Of a stretch of 64,000 nucleotides of DNA, positions 12,188-25,090 are shown piece after piece. The number at the start of each line of letters is the position of its first letter. Position 1 is the stretch's first letter. The notes under the pieces were generated by a model, which was given only the letters and a program-made list of their open reading frames with translations, did not search any database and was not told the origin of the DNA. Both the position numbers and the translations under genes were made by a program. This DNA is from Kingdonia uniflora (taxonomy: Eukaryota; Streptophyta; Magnoliopsida; Ranunculales; Circaeasteraceae), in assembly GCA_014058105.1 (NCBI GenBank), contig JACGCM010001161.1, positions 310,001 through 374,000 on the forward strand, given 5' to 3'.

Positions 12188-13254
12188 AAAGGTCCAAAGT
12201 TCACGATGAATAGGCCATTCAGGTGGCGGCGTGATCCAGCAAGAGACCCAGATGGTAACAGTTATATGTACGCAAAATGGTGGAGCAGACCGTCAAACTC
12301 CGTTCCAAACCAAACTGCCCGGGTGAAGGGGAATTTCAGAAGGAGGTGGTGCAGGGTTTCTGTCGGTGAGGTGCATAAGGGGCATGAGGTATCTGAAAGT
12401 TACAAAAACCCTACGATTTTTGTTTGGTAAGGAACCATGTCCCAGAGGCACTTTTAGCCGAACAGTTGGGCCCTAGGGCTAGCCTTGTTAATCCGGATCT
12501 TCAATAGTTGCCTGAGAGGCCAATTCAGGATCTTCATCTAGGGGCCCACCATGATCGCCCGATAAGAGGATTTAATAAAGAATTTCTCATCTTTGGATGG
12601 GCACCATCAAATCTTGTCGGGACCCCCGAAGTGGGAGATAAAATTTTAGGTGATCGATGTGGTCAATGGAGGTGGCATCACAAAACTTTTGTAATTCCCC
12701 AACTCGCCACGTCTTCAGAACGGGGTCGATGAAATGGCTCACCAGCTGAGGCCGATTCTCCCCAGGGAGGTCGGGTCGTGGAATCGATTGTCTGCCCGTG
12801 CCCGTGAGGATCCAATTATCAGTCCAAAACTTGATATGATCTTCGGATCGAACCTGCCAACAGGAGTTATCCTTGACAGTACCAATAACAGAAAAGATGT
12901 TACGTCAAGTTCAGGAGGTATCCGCTTTCTTTTGAGCCTGGAGAATGTCACAACTGTAAAAGTATTTAGCTTTTAGGACTTGGCCCCACAAGTTGTATGG
13001 GTTTTGCTATAGGCGCCAGACGAGCTTGGACAGATGTGCTCTATTGGTAGCCCACGCCTCCCAAATACCTAGTCCGCCTTCCTGTTTGGAACGACATACT
13101 TCCTTATATTTTTTAAGATACAACAGTTTCTGCTTGTCCCCCATTTATCCCCACCAGAAGTCATGTTGAAGTACATTGATGTTCTTGCATGTAGATTGAG
13201 GGAGTGTAAAACATGACATTTGATACGAATGGATCGCAGAGGTAACTGATTTAA

Positions 13255-15169
13255 TCAAGATTGTTCTGCCGGCCTGAGACAAAAGTTTACCTCACCAAGA
13301 TTGTAATCGGTTCGAGATCTGGTTCTTAATCCCTTGGAACGTCTGCGCTTTGGATCTGTTAAAAAGAAGGTGGGTCCCAAGGTATTGTTTAGTAGGCGGC
13401 ATGACCTTGACCTTAAGGAGGCGAGTGATAAGGCGTCCGAGTCTGTGGGGAAAGTTTCTACTGAAGAAAATGTTAGACTTGGCCAGGTTGATTTGTTGCC
13501 CAGTCGCATCACAAAAGTTAGTGAGGATATTCTTGAGCTCGTGTGCTTCGGTCAGGTCAGCACGACAAAATCGGAGGTAATTATCGGCAAAAAGAAGATG
13601 GGAAATAAGGGGCGTGTCTGGACGCCTGGATGCAATGGATCTTGTTTTCAAGCTCCTTTATGCACAGCGTACTATTAGAAAATACAAAAGAGATTTTGGT
13701 TTTCTTTTTGGTTTAAATGGTAGAACTAAGTGTTTAGTCCCACATAGATATGAAGGAAACTCAACTCTACCATATAAGTAAGTTTAACACTTAACTTATT
13801 GTGATGTGTGTGAGCGTTGGTGGGTCGCACGCGCATGTGCGACTCATGTGTTCAAATTAGCTTGGGTACATGAGCTACCCATGGGCTTGCTCGACCTAGG
13901 AACCCACTTATTATTATAAGTCTATGATTGGGCCTTGGGGCCTTAGGATTCTTTGGAACACTTAGTCACTTTTGGGTTTGAGGTGTGAGTTGGGTTGTCT
14001 CTAACAGACATACCTTAAGATGTGATTCTTGGTGAAGAGGCACTAACTTGAGGTGTGACCCTTGGTGAAGAGTCACCTATGCTCTATATAACCCAATTTT
14101 GTTTTTAATTATGATCACCAGTTTTTCTTGAGTCATTTTCAAGAGAGAAAATAGATGCAATCAAGGTCGTTTGGCAGAGAGATAGAAGTATTTTCTTCTC
14201 TCTGCGACTGATCGTTGTATCCTGGGAGACAGGGGCCTACATTCCTACAAAGTACTGTGGCAGGGGTAAATCTGTCTTAAGGAGATAGTGTGTATACACT
14301 AGACTCAATCATCTCCTTAAGAGGTGTTTATTTGTTCATGCAGATTGGTTATTACATGCGCGTGAGAGACCCTCCATAAGGATGATAAACAAAAAGGGGG
14401 AGAGGAGTTCCCCTTGTCGGAGGCCGCGGGTCGTGGTTAAGAAACCATGGGATGACCCATTAAGAAGGACAGATTAGCGTACAGTGCTAATGCATTGTTC
14501 AATCCATTGACACCACTTCTTCTCAAAACCCAACTTTTCTATTGTTTGAAGCAGTACACTCTATTTAATTCGGTCATAAGACTTCGACATATCCAATTTG
14601 ACCCCCATAAGACTAGATCGGCCTTTTTTTTGCTTCATTATATGGATGAGTTCGTGTGTAACCAACACATTGTCCAAAATTTGGCGACCTTTCACAAAAG
14701 CACCCTGGAAAGGGGAAATAATATTGTCCAGAAAAGGTTTGAGGTAAGTGGATAGAATTTTTGAGATGATCTTATATGTCACGTTGCACAGACTAATCGG
14801 GCAAAAATCACAGGATCTTGCCTTGGAAACATTCTTTGGAATCATCACCACATGCGTAGCGTTAAGATGTTTATGCATGAACCCAGACGCAAAGAAGGTA
14901 GAGACCATGTTATAGATATCCTTGCCTACAATATTCCAAGATTGTTGAAAGAAGAGTGCGGGGAAGCCGTCCGGTCTAGGCGCTTTGTGCGGTTCAATAC
15001 TACCAAGGGCCGCCTTAATCTCAGCGTGGGTGACCTCCATTGTCAAGGCCTGATTATCCTCCGGAGTAATACACGACCCAAAATTCTGAAGGAAAGCCGG
15101 AATGCCGTCAGGGTTGGAGGATTCAAAATTTTGTGCCATGTCACGGAAGAAAATTTGGCCAATCTCCAT
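13255..15169 (-). pseudogene. LINE-A reverse transcriptase, broken by an insertion
   Basis: 14561-15169 carries RT blocks 1-3: 'PHKAPRPDGFPALFFQ', 'FCPISLCNVTYKIISKIL', 'GAFVKGRQILDN' and 'GVKLDMSKSYDRIK'. The frame then continues through a stop to 'RGLRQGELLSPFLF' near 14400. After an insertion of about 0.67 kb it resumes at 13651 with 'LISHLLFADNYLRFCRA'. The catalytic box FADD reads FADN. The usual QGDP of the preceding block reads QGEL. Confidence 0.85.
13673..14342 (+). mobile_element. Probable solo LTR inserted in the LINE-A reverse transcriptase
   Basis: LINE-A coding sequence stops near 14343 and resumes near 13665, so about 670 bp is foreign. On the plus strand it has an LTR-like layout: start TATTAGAAAATAC (perhaps a decayed TGTTAG), a TATA-like ctatataaccc at about 14094, and an end near tttgttcatgca. 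I could not find a clean target-site duplication, so the exact ends are uncertain by a few bases, and a solo LTR is an inference. Confidence 0.5.
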
Positions 15170-15506
15170 GGTCTTCGAAATTCATTCTTCATTCTCATTC
15201 TTCAGCCAATCAATGGAGTTTTTTTTTTCCTTTGGGATTAGTTTGCATATGAAATTTTTTTGTGTTACGATCCCCTTCAGTCAACCACTAAACTCGAGAC
15301 TTCTGGCGCTAGAACATTTCTTCCCTATATTGGATCTCTTTTAATTCCAATGAGAGAACTGCTTCTCGATGGGAGGAGGCCTCCGTGTGGGGAAGAGTCT
15401 GAAGAATATTAATCTTCTCAGTGAGCATAAGTATTTTATTGAGAACATGTCCAAAAAAAATTAATTCCACAATCGAAGACCAGCTTTAGTATGTGATAAT
15501 TTTTCT

Positions 15507-16330
15507 TTAACCAGCTGGGCCGGGGAACCCCGATTCGGCCCTTGCCAGAGTTTTTGGATTAAGTGGTAAAATTGGTGTTCCCGGGTTCACATTGTTTGAA
15601 AACGAAAGCATTTCCCTAAGGTCGAAAATTGAGGTATTGTAGCATAAAAGAGTATGGTCCGAACCAAAGGCAGGTAAATGTAAAACATTAGCTTCAAGAA
15701 AGAGAAACATCCAATCAGCATTGGCTAGGCTCCGATCCAAACGCTCCCTAATATTAGCCCATCCACGACGTTGATTGTTCTATGTATAAGGATTGCCCGA
15801 GTAACCCAAGTCGATAAGGCCCGAGTAATTGATTACCTCCTTTACGTAGGCACTACGGGGACCCTTATACGGTTTCCTCCCAGATTTATCCGCTTCGATA
15901 AAAGTAGTATTAAAATTGCCAATAATCATCTACGGATTAGTGTACCCGTGTGCAGTAGTTTCCACAGACCGCCAACTCATATTTTTGTCCCGTTGGTATG
16001 GGTTCCCATAAAAGAAAGATGTCAACCAAGGAGTACCAGCAGGTTCAGAGTTAACCATAATATTAATAATAAATTTATTACTATTAACAACTTCAATATT
16101 AGTCTGTTATTTCCACATGACACAAATACTGCCAGAGCGACCAGTGATGCCTGTCGCCGGTACATCAAACCAGTGCGGATACTTAAGGTTCTTAACCAAA
16201 ACTTGCATTCTACAGAGGATCATTTGGTTATGCTAAAAAAATAATATCCCCCTTAGAGGATCGGAGAAGCTCCCGGAGATAACGAATTGCCGTCGGTCGA
16301 CCCAAACCTTGGCAATTCTAGGTTATAATC
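15507..16330 (-). pseudogene. LINE-A endonuclease domain remnant
   Basis: The minus-strand frames read WFDVPATGITGRSGSI ... 'MIIGNFN' ... 'LIDLGYSGNPYT' ... 'RRGWANIRERLDRSLANAD' ... FGSDHTLL, the later part of an L1 AP-type endonuclease. The usual IGDFN Asp is Asn. At least three in-frame stops are present. Confidence 0.75.
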
Positions 16331-16803
16331 TTCATAATGACCTGGGTGGTCTCCGCGGAGCCACCCGAACCTTAGAGTATCGGTCCATTAAATGATAAGT
16401 ACGTCGAATACGTGAAAATGATGGAGAATGGACTCTACGCACCTGAGAGTGATAAGGCATGAGGGTACTAGCATGATAGGATTGGGCTGATAAAGACGAC
16501 TCTGCTAACCGCGACTCTGCTCTCATCTGTCGACGTACTACCCGGGAAGTGGACGCCTGTGGGTACCAAATTGACTATTTGCATGCCTGTAGCATTGGTT
16601 GGGGTACAAGATCCCGAGTGGACGAGCTCATACTGCCCTCTTGCAATGTAGTAGTACCGGTGTCCCAAGACCTAACGGTCCATGACCCCCCTGTACTAGG
16701 TCATCCTTTCCCCTTCCCTGGTTGTGTCCCCAGACCGCGAGACCCTCGCCAGCGTTAGAGTCCCTATCATCCCTCCTCCCCCCCCCCCCGCTCTCGGGCA
16801 AGC

Positions 16804-17941
16804 TCATCTCACATGATAGGTCAGAAGCTCATCTTCCACGATCATATGTCCCAAATGTCCAAGTATCGCAAAGTCCAACGCCATTTCTGGTTCGCCCCCA
16901 ATATTCGAAGTATGAAAAACCCTTCCCCCGTGAGATGTCAAACCAGCCTGACCATTATGATGTACTACCTGTCCAGGCAGAACCTGGCTGATTTTACCAC
17001 CTAAATTGTCCCTGTTCCCCATACAATCTTGACTAGTCCCCGTAGCTCTTCTGTGGGTCGGGTTTGGGATTGATCCCGATGTTTGAGTCCTAGTCTGTTC
17101 ACGTTCATGAGCAGTTGTCTGCATGTGCAAGCTAGGTTCATGCACCACCGTGCCCGTAGGAGTAATCACAAGACCCGTATTCCCCATATCTTCCTCTGTA
17201 AAGACTTTAGTACACCCTGACGACCGATGTCCCATTTTAAAACAAGTATTACAAAAATTCACCGAGGTTGCCTCGTACTTTATCCAAATCAGAATCGGCC
17301 CATCAATTAGTTCTGCCCAAACAACCAGGGGAGGGAGGGGGGAATGTACCATAGATATCCATTACCACATAGGCACAGTACCCATTTTTCGTAACTCTTC
17401 TATTTTTTGTATTCGATTCAGTGACCAGAACCTGCCCTAAACTCTGGTGAAACTCGTATAAAAAGTCTGGCGTCCCGAAGAAAGGGTCTTGGATGTCAAA
17501 CTTGACCCAGAAAGGTACATATATGAAAATAAGGGGTTCGATTGGGGTAAGTGCCTCATAAGGATGTATAATCATCGAGTGTCCATACGGATTCCAAGGT
17601 TGATTCAGTAGAACAAAATTTTGATCATAAGCAGTTCTAAACTTGAACAGGAAGTAAGTCTTACCCTGGGCAGTACGTTCGAAAATCTGTAAGTTCTCCG
17701 ATGCTTCCATGTTCCATAAACTTTTCAGAGCGGCGACAATTTTTGTGAAACCCCGACCCGTGTCAAAAGACATTTTGCCGATTATAGCATACCGCCACCG
17801 ACCTTCATCCGCCTTGATTCTCTCCGTCTTCAGGTGTATGACCGCAGCCCCTCGAGGCTTGGTCACCACCAGAATCTCCATCTGGTTCACAAAGTATTGA
17901 GTAACCGAGAAGGACGACATCACACCCTTCGTATAACCCAC
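16804..17941 (-). pseudogene. LINE-A ORF1 (DUF4283 plus zinc knuckle), frameshifted
   Basis: 17303-17941 encodes a DUF4283-type domain ('GRWRYAIIGKMSFDTGRGFT', 'LQIFERTAQGKTYFLFKF', 'FVLLNQPWNPYGHSMIIHPY'). The adjoining frame 16804-17352 continues with 'ELIDGPILIWIKYEATSVNF' and 'CNTCFKMGHRSSGC', a CCHC-like knuckle. The change of frame falls in a G-rich run at about 17330-17343. In intact LINEs this would be an RNA-binding ORF1 protein. Confidence 0.8.
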
Positions 17942-18055
17942 CTTTGTTGTTAAAGTTTTTCACACTTTTATAGTTCCTCTGGTCTCAGCCGCATGAGAGG
18001 AGAAGAGAAACTAAATAGAGACGCAAGAGAAATAATATTAAAAACTAGTATCTTT

Positions 18056-18961
18056 TGCTATAAAAGCCTATGTTGGCCGTATGCTCTTGTTGAGAATAGA
18101 GGTAGCTAATCTCTCTTCTACTACAAGAACGATACGCAGAATATGCCAATCAACCAGACTAAGAAACACAGAACAATAAATTGTACAAGGTTTCCCAGAG
18201 GAGGGAAGTGGAAAACTCTTTCAGATAAAAAACCACTCCCCGAACAATCTACTATGTTAATCAAACGGGTTACAACGATCTCTCCAAGCTTCTCAAGCTT
18301 TAATGGAGTCTCTCAAATTCAAGGTCTAGAATTAAACTCACATGGAAAAGATAGACTAACAAAATAACCTAAGTCATCTTTATATACTAGATAACTAAGT
18401 AGAACGGATCTCGAGGTAGAACTTAACGTCTCAGAAGAACTCACAAGGGCAACAGGCAAATCTCGTCTGAACGAAGCACAAAGTCATTCGAACGACTTTA
18501 GCGATTAAGGTTTAAACCCTAGAAAAGTGCACAGGTCGTTCGAGCGAAATCCCATTTCGTTCGAACGACTTTAGCGATTAAGGTTCAAACGCTAGAAAAG
18601 TGTATAGGTCGTTCGAACGAAATCCCATCTCGTTCGAACAACTTCTTCGGTATTTGAAAGTAAAATGTAACATTTGACAATCTTGTTCGAACGAGCTCCA
18701 TTCTCGTTTGAACGACTTCGACCTCCTTTCAGCTCTTCTTCAGCAACTCGAACAGAACCAGCTTAAGTCTTCAGGCAACATAACCAGTTCGAACTCTAGG
18801 TAACTTAACCAGTTTAAATCTTCATGATACTTAACCAGCTCGAACTTCTGTCAATCTTAACCAGTTCGAATCTGAGCATTGAAAATCTCATTTTCAATCC
18901 TTGAACTGAAATAACTTGAATTAAAACGACCTCGAACATAATTCGAGTTCATACCTTAACA
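18056..18961 (-). mobile_element. Solo LTR (copia-like) with TCTTT target duplication
   Basis: The sequence between 18056 and 18961 begins TGCTATAAAAGCC and ends CCTTAACA (TG...CA). It is flanked by the 5-bp repeat TCTTT at 18051-18055 and 18962-18966. In minus orientation it has a TATA-like tatataaag at about 18380-18390 and a U5 with a gggaaacc block. No internal region follows, so this is a solo LTR. The U3 holds a palindrome cluster. Confidence 0.85.
18464..18716. repeat. Palindrome cluster, core TCGTTCGAACGA, in the solo LTR U3
   Basis: Seven clear copies plus one degenerate copy of a palindrome centred on TTCGAA occur here. They include a 73-bp tandem duplication (units starting about 18486 and 18559) that shares 'gactttagcgattaaggtt' and 'gaaatccca'. 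Confidence 0.85.
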
Positions 18962-18966
18962 TCTTT

Positions 18967-19795
18967 ATCTGTTTTTAAGTCTGTCATGAAGGAGGACAAA
19001 CATGAGTGGATGAAACTCGTAGTCTCCCTGCAGAAACTATTTACATGCAGTTTCAATAGTAGAAGAGAACGTGGCCCCACACATCAACTGCCACCCAAAA
19101 AGAGAGAGAAACACAACCGAAAAAATGACCCAGAAAATAGAAGCAGAGAGAGAGAGGCATATGTGCCTTCAACCCACGACCTTACCCTTTTCTGCCCAAT
19201 CACCCTAGCCCGCCCCATTGGGTAACCCATGCCCCAGTGCCATCCCACAAACAGAGGCCCACCAATATACCTGCCAATCCTTCGCCGAGTTGTTAAAATC
19301 GATTATGAGCACCACCACCTGTCGTTCCCCACCTATACCAGCCCATTCGACTTACTTGAGTACCAGCACGTCTATCACCTATAAGAACAAACGAAGCCAC
19401 AACAACAAGCAAAAAAGAGGGAAACCAGATTTGAAGGGAGAAGGGGATGGGGAGGAGTGCATAATGAGAAAGAGAGTGAGGCGCCTGTATCGTCACGCTA
19501 CAGAGGGCAAATAAAAATGAAGGGGCTGGCTTAATTGACAGCTACAACTACATTTAAACTTCATGAATTAATATGTCAGATTCTTTGCAGATTGGGATTG
19601 AGATCACAAAATCAAACCTAAAAACAAAAAAACAAAGGAAAAGGGGGATAGGAGTGGGTTTTGAGAGTGGGTTATGGTATTACGACGATCATTAAGCCAG
19701 ATGCCTCACCTACGAGCTCTTATATTTCTCTCTCTAAAAAACTGGACCTTCTCTCTCTAGAAGTCCCTGTTAATAATAAATTTTACCATCCTATT
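18967..19795. other. Probable LINE-A leader, then unassigned DNA up to the LINE-B 3' end
   Basis: 18967-19500 reads as a CT-rich leader on the minus strand, continuous with the sequence before LINE-A ORF1 once the solo LTR is removed. I take it as LINE-A 5' UTR or the DNA it captured. 19500-19795 shows nothing recognisable. Confidence 0.4.
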
Positions 19796-20393
19796 TTTAT
19801 TTTATTTTATTTTTTGATAGACAAGCTGGGGCTTTAAGGCACCCCGTGGACCAACTAAATATCAAAAAGAAGTGATTACATCCGAATGTATTCTTTACCC
19901 CTAACATCCTCCTCCAAATAAGTACAAAAGATTAAGGCATAGGAGCTAGAGGGTAAGATGAGCTACATATCTATTAGTTTCTTAAAAGACAAGAATTCAT
20001 GACTAATAGCAAGGGAGTCTAGATTCTTGATCAAGGCAAGGATAGATTGAGGCAGCTTCAGGCAACTGCATGGAGATGTAACTCTTTTATGAATATAGTG
20101 AACATCACAATCTGAATAAGTTAACTTCCACATTTTTGTAACCTTTCTCCATGCACAGTCTAACTCCACACTGCATAGCTTAAAGCTCATGGTAATATCT
20201 CCATTTACGGTTAAACAATACTAGGATGCTTGAAGATTAGCTGAATATTCCAAGATTCACAAATAGCTCTAGATCTTGGGCTCTCTTCAGTGGTTGTAAC
20301 TTGATCCTGGATTATAGGCTGAGTATCTGTTAGGATGTCATTTAAAACCATACTATAGCTTTTGGTTACACTCCTAAAAATTCTATTATTCCT

Positions 20394-21463
20394 TTATTTC
20401 CACGCATGGAAGATCATAGCACAAAACCACATATGCAAAAATTTGGTCTTGATATCTAGCTTAGGCAAAACAATTAGCATAACCACTTCAGTATCAAAGC
20501 TAGAAACTTGTCTTATGATGAGAGTTTTCCTCAAAATCTGCTCCCACAATCCGTTAGCATAACCACACTCAATAAACAAATGGGTAGCACATTCCCCATT
20601 CATTCTACAAACACACACAAACAGCTTGGTTCAAAGCATACTTTTGCGCAAGTTTATCTTCAGTTTGCAAGGCTCTTGAGGAAGTTTGCCAAGTGCCAAA
20701 AGCATGCTTGGGAATACTTCACTCCTCCAGCAAATTTTGGCCCAAGGGACAATTTTTTGTTTTTTCCTCAATTCCTCCAAAGTTGAAGCAGTTGTAAAGT
20801 CTCCCTTAACAGAGGGCTTCCATATCCCAGTGTCTTCACTTTTAGTAAGGGTAGGAAGTTCATTCAAGACTCCCTCCCCTAATGTGACTAATAAATGAGG
20901 GGGGAACAACTCAAACACCATCGTTTATAACATTTTGGATTGTCTAATGTTAAGTCCTCTTGTTGTCCTTGGACTTGTAATCTTATCCCATATTAAAATA
21001 TGATATTTGGGTTTGCCATCTTTACCAAAACCCCACCAGAAATCCCTGTTCAATTTATCCAAGCTCTGAAGAATAGAATTAGGAAGTAAAGCACTAGACA
21101 TTTGATAGACTGGTAAGGCTGAAGAAACTATTTTAATAAGTGTTGCTCTGGCAGCTTAACTTAAACATTGACATTTCCGGCTTTGAAGTTTACTTTGAAC
21201 TCTCTTAGTAATATAACCATGGTCAGGTCTTTTATATCTAGATAGGATAATAGGTGTACCCAAATACTTAGAAGTAATGTGGGCTTGTTGAATACCCAAC
21301 ACTCTTCTAGCAATACTTGCTAACCTGCCAGGGATATTAGGACTAATAAAAACCTCTGATTTGCTATAATTAACTTCTTGACATAAAAGAGAATTGTAAG
21401 TTTTTAAAATTTATTTGATTATTCCAGCTTCATTAATATTAGCCCTAGAAAACAAGAAGGAAT
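20394..21463 (-). pseudogene. LINE-B reverse transcriptase C-terminus and zf-RVT
   Basis: The minus strand gives FLFSRANINEAGIIK, 'YSKSEVFISPNIPG', 'YLGTPIILSRYKRP', 'DFWWGFGKDGKPKYHI', then a zf-RVT region 'CRMNGECATHLFIECGYANG'. Several stops and frame changes interrupt it. Confidence 0.75.
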
Positions 21464-21465
21464 GA

Positions 21466-22275
21466 TGTGACGACCTACCGAACGCCGGCCAAATCCACCC
21501 CAGCGTTTTGAGTTATGTTCGGTATATATGTTCTCTATATCCTAATATAGCTGTACGCCAAGTTTCGTTGAAATCGGATTTAGTTAAGGGGGCAAAAAGG
21601 GTCAGTACGCTTCGTCTCATGTTTTAACGTTTCCTTTTGGAACTTGACTATTTACTTAGTAGCTATATTAAGGAGGAACCTTGGTCCAATCCTCCCCATG
21701 ACTAAAAGAGCTTTAATGTTTGGTCATCAAGGACCCCGACTCATGGGCTATCTACAAGGGATAGTCATGAGTTCTCCTAGGCCTAGGGAAGGCTAGGGGA
21801 CATTGTCTCGCAATGCGGGACAATTTTCCAAAGAGGGCTTTGTATGGAGTCGCTATGCCCCACGAGCTACTCGAGACACACCGCCCCTTACAGATGGACA
21901 ATATAAATAGTCCAGGCTCGTCGCCCCTTTATATATGAGTCCCTTATCTGGAAACCGGCATATTGAGCTACCTTGATCCGCTACAGGACAGGTGTGCTTT
22001 ACGTACCTCATGAGCGTCACAAGAGATTACGCTGTAGGGATTATTGAGGGAACCTTCAGCGTTGTTGCCTATACCGAATACATATTCGATGACCCCTTAG
22101 GAGTATCCAGGATTATCCGGATGTCGCTCTAACATCCGTGGGTTGTATGTCACTGGCGTGCCGCGCTCGTGAAGATGGCTGGTACACGCCGACCGCTCGT
22201 CCGTATACGCCGCACGGTCCCTTATTCCGCTGTGCTCCGGGCACTGTAGAGTCGGTCCCGGGCTGGGCCGTGACA
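21466..22275 (+). repeat. 5' LTR of the nested element
   Basis: Starts TGTGACGACCTACC and ends GGGCCGTGACA. A TATA-like 'caatataaatagtccagg' occurs at about 21898-21915. It pairs with 25091-25899. Confidence 0.9.
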
Positions 22276-25090
22276 GATGGTATCAGAGCACGAATAGCTT
22301 GTTAATGCTTAGCTCTCGAGTTGTTTGAGCGTAGAGGATTGTGCCTACGTCTCTCAGAATCGATCTAGAGTTGGGCCGAGTTATCAGATTTTGTTAGAAC
22401 AGATCTTTGTGATGGTTCCCGAGTTGGAAATACGGGATACCTACTTGTCAGTTATGATCTTCAGAGCCGTAGTTACTCCGTACAGATGATCCAAGCACCG
22501 TTGTGAACGCTTGTAAAGCGAGTTGCCTACATTTCAGTTGATATTGAACGCGAGAGAAAGGCTCCATATCAGAGCGCAAGGTTGCTCAAGTTAAGTGTGC
22601 TTTAAACAATGATGCTAAGAGAAGGATTGAGATTTGGGTTGGACGTGATGATCTATATCGTTGGTTGTCTCTAGAAGGCTGGTCAGTGTGCAGATATAAA
22701 GAATAGTAATAGAGCGATCTAGCAGGTTGTTATTGCATTCGGTCCGCATACGTACTGCGAAGTTTAGTAACAGTTGTGATCAAGGACGATGCCCCTCAGC
22801 AGAGATAGATATGGTCAGTGTCAGTTGTCGAGTACTTTCGTGTGGAAGTCGCGAAGCTTGGTTTGGCTGGAATTCCTTAGTGTCTACAGAAGATTGAAAA
22901 ATCCTGAGAGATACTCATTTTGATTGTCCTAGGTTGGACACATAGATGTTCCAGAGATGAATGTCATGAGCCGAAGATGAAGCGACGTGGTGAAGTAATA
23001 CATGAAGACATGGTTTGGGTCCCGGTTTTGCACATAGTGATATCGTCAGGTAGACGTCGAGGGTAGAATTTCTCGTTGTTACGCGACATGAACTGCGACC
23101 TCCAAGATGGGTTGTCGCTTGTCCGCAGTTGGTCCCCAGTTATACCGGACACTGCTTTGATCACTCATAGAAGGCAAGTTGTCGAGTGATGCTTGTTCTC
23201 TGGCTCCGTAGTGAGTTTCAGGTTTGTCGGCGTTCGAGTGCTCTAGCCGTGTTGATCCATGTTGTTCCACAAGATGGTTCTGGGTCATTTTAAGCTCACA
23301 GATGGATAAAGACTCACGTTTCCGAAGGTTAGTAAGTTACGTGGTTGTCGCAGAACAGAGTTGAGCTACAGTCAGTTGTGCGGGTTACCTCAGACATGAT
23401 CTCAGATGGAAGATTACTCTAGGATGAAAGATCCTGAGCGGAATTGGATGTTAGTTTCCCAATTTCTTATCACTTGGTGGTTGGCGGTAGGGATAGAGTT
23501 CCCGCGCCTCGTTCTTTACTTGTATTGATGGAGTGTCTTTAGATGACCACATCCCAGTGACCGTTCAGAGTTGGCTGTGTTTACGGAAGCTAGTTTAAGA
23601 GACAGAAAATGGCTACGCTTCAGTTTAAAGATGATTGCGACAATATGAAGGTTGGTCTCTGCGAGTTTGATAGCAGTTGGACATGGCAAGCCAACGAGCT
23701 CAGGGCGACAGGTGCAGTAACAGTATCTTGTTCCCAAGTTCCCCAAGTACTCAGGTTCGAGTAGGGATGTAGAGATGGAGAAACGCTTCAGCAATTCATC
23801 AGTTATATGCCACAGCTTTGTTCTCGACGCGGACGTCGAACTTATTGAGTGTGGGAAGAGCTGTAAGTTGTGACGCAGATATACACAGGTTCCAGCATGG
23901 GTCATTACCACCAGAGTTTGGCAAGTACAGATGCCAGTGTTAAGTCCTAGTCAGAAAAGAGGCATTGAGAAGTCTTCCTTGAAGAGTGAGGCAGATTGGA
24001 GTCCTCCGAAGTGAGAGACCTTGGTGACACCGGAGGAGCGATCACCCTTCCTGCAGCCAAGTTAGGTGCATTTGCCATTTAACGTTATATGGGTTAGATG
24101 ATGGCCTACTACGAAGTGGTAGAGCATAAACGTGGCTGCACTGATAGATGTCTCATGGGTTTTACAAGTTCACATAGGACACCTTTATGGCGGACCTCGA
24201 TGGTTAGCTGGCGGCAGGGATCAGAGTACCCATACCTTGATAGGCTGCCTCAATGGTTTTGTTGGCGGTAGGACAGAGTGGTCTACTCCTTGTTGAGAGT
24301 ATGCTACCTTTTAGGAGCTACCCTTCCTCGCCCAAGTGAACAATGAGTACCATCTCAGTTCTATACCGGTAAGGTTAGAGTGCCGCATCTTGATGTTGTG
24401 CCCCAGATGGTCCGTAAGAAGGGCGGACATAGTTTGAAGACCTTTGCAGAGTTGATTGAAGGGCAGTCATGAAGTTTCAGTGTGCGAAAGATGTTCCGTG
24501 CAGTTAGGGAGAGTTTATCCCTTGGTTTTAGAAGACTTGCTCCTTACCACTCGCAGATGAAGAGTGAAGTTTGAGGCCGAGATTCACAAAAAATTGAACT
24601 CTCGAGCAGCGAAGGCATTGTGTGACTCGAAAGTGAGCGCACTTTTGGACGGGATTGCAGATATCCTCGTCGGGCTGTCCGGAGGAAACGCCCTTGGTTT
24701 GTCAAGAAGAACGACATTCCACATTGTGTTAGGGGAGAAGGTGCTTGCAGTAGGATGCAACATATTTTAGAGGGCGCTAGAGAGCACTGTCCATACATTT
24801 TTCAAAAGGTTTGAGACCACGAGATAATATCCAGACGAGAAGACAGACTCCAGAGTTCGTATGAAGGTTCAGTCACCACGCACTTGAGTTGGAAAGGGCG
24901 AAGTTAAGGTTCAGTTATGAAGACAGTTGTCAGCATCGAGACTAGCAGTTGGGCTCAGTATCCGCTAGTGCAGAAGAAGAAATAGTACTCTAAACTAAGT
25001 GTAGGAGAGTTGTTGGTTTCTTGACGATGTAGAAGATTGAATCCTTACAGAGCCGTGTTGAACGTCGAGATTATTTTAAGTGCAGGAGGG

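Larger units (their letters stand above)
11480..17960 (-). mobile_element. LINE-A: L1-type non-LTR retrotransposon, degenerate and interrupted
   Basis: Read on the minus strand it shows the usual plant L1 order: ORF1 with DUF4283 and a CCHC-like zinc knuckle (16804-17941), endonuclease (about 15507-16330), reverse transcriptase (13255-15169, interrupted), zf-RVT-like region, RNase H (11732-12187) and an A-rich 3' end near 11480-11520 (gcttaccaataaaataaaaa). The 5' leader may extend to about 19500, because the minus-strand sequence from there is CT-rich and runs through a clean solo LTR insertion. Frameshifts and stops are present in every part, so it is not functional. A 0.67-kb LTR-like insertion splits the reverse transcriptase. 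Confidence 0.85.

Noticed and set aside
19293..19496. Open frames in 18.98-19.5 kb
   Set aside because: Compositional frames in a CT/GA-rich LINE leader, with no domain.
23516..23911. 131-aa minus-strand open frame inside the nested LTR element
   Set aside because: It resembles no retrotransposon or host protein I know and sits in a non-coding, stop-rich interior; a chance frame is likelier.
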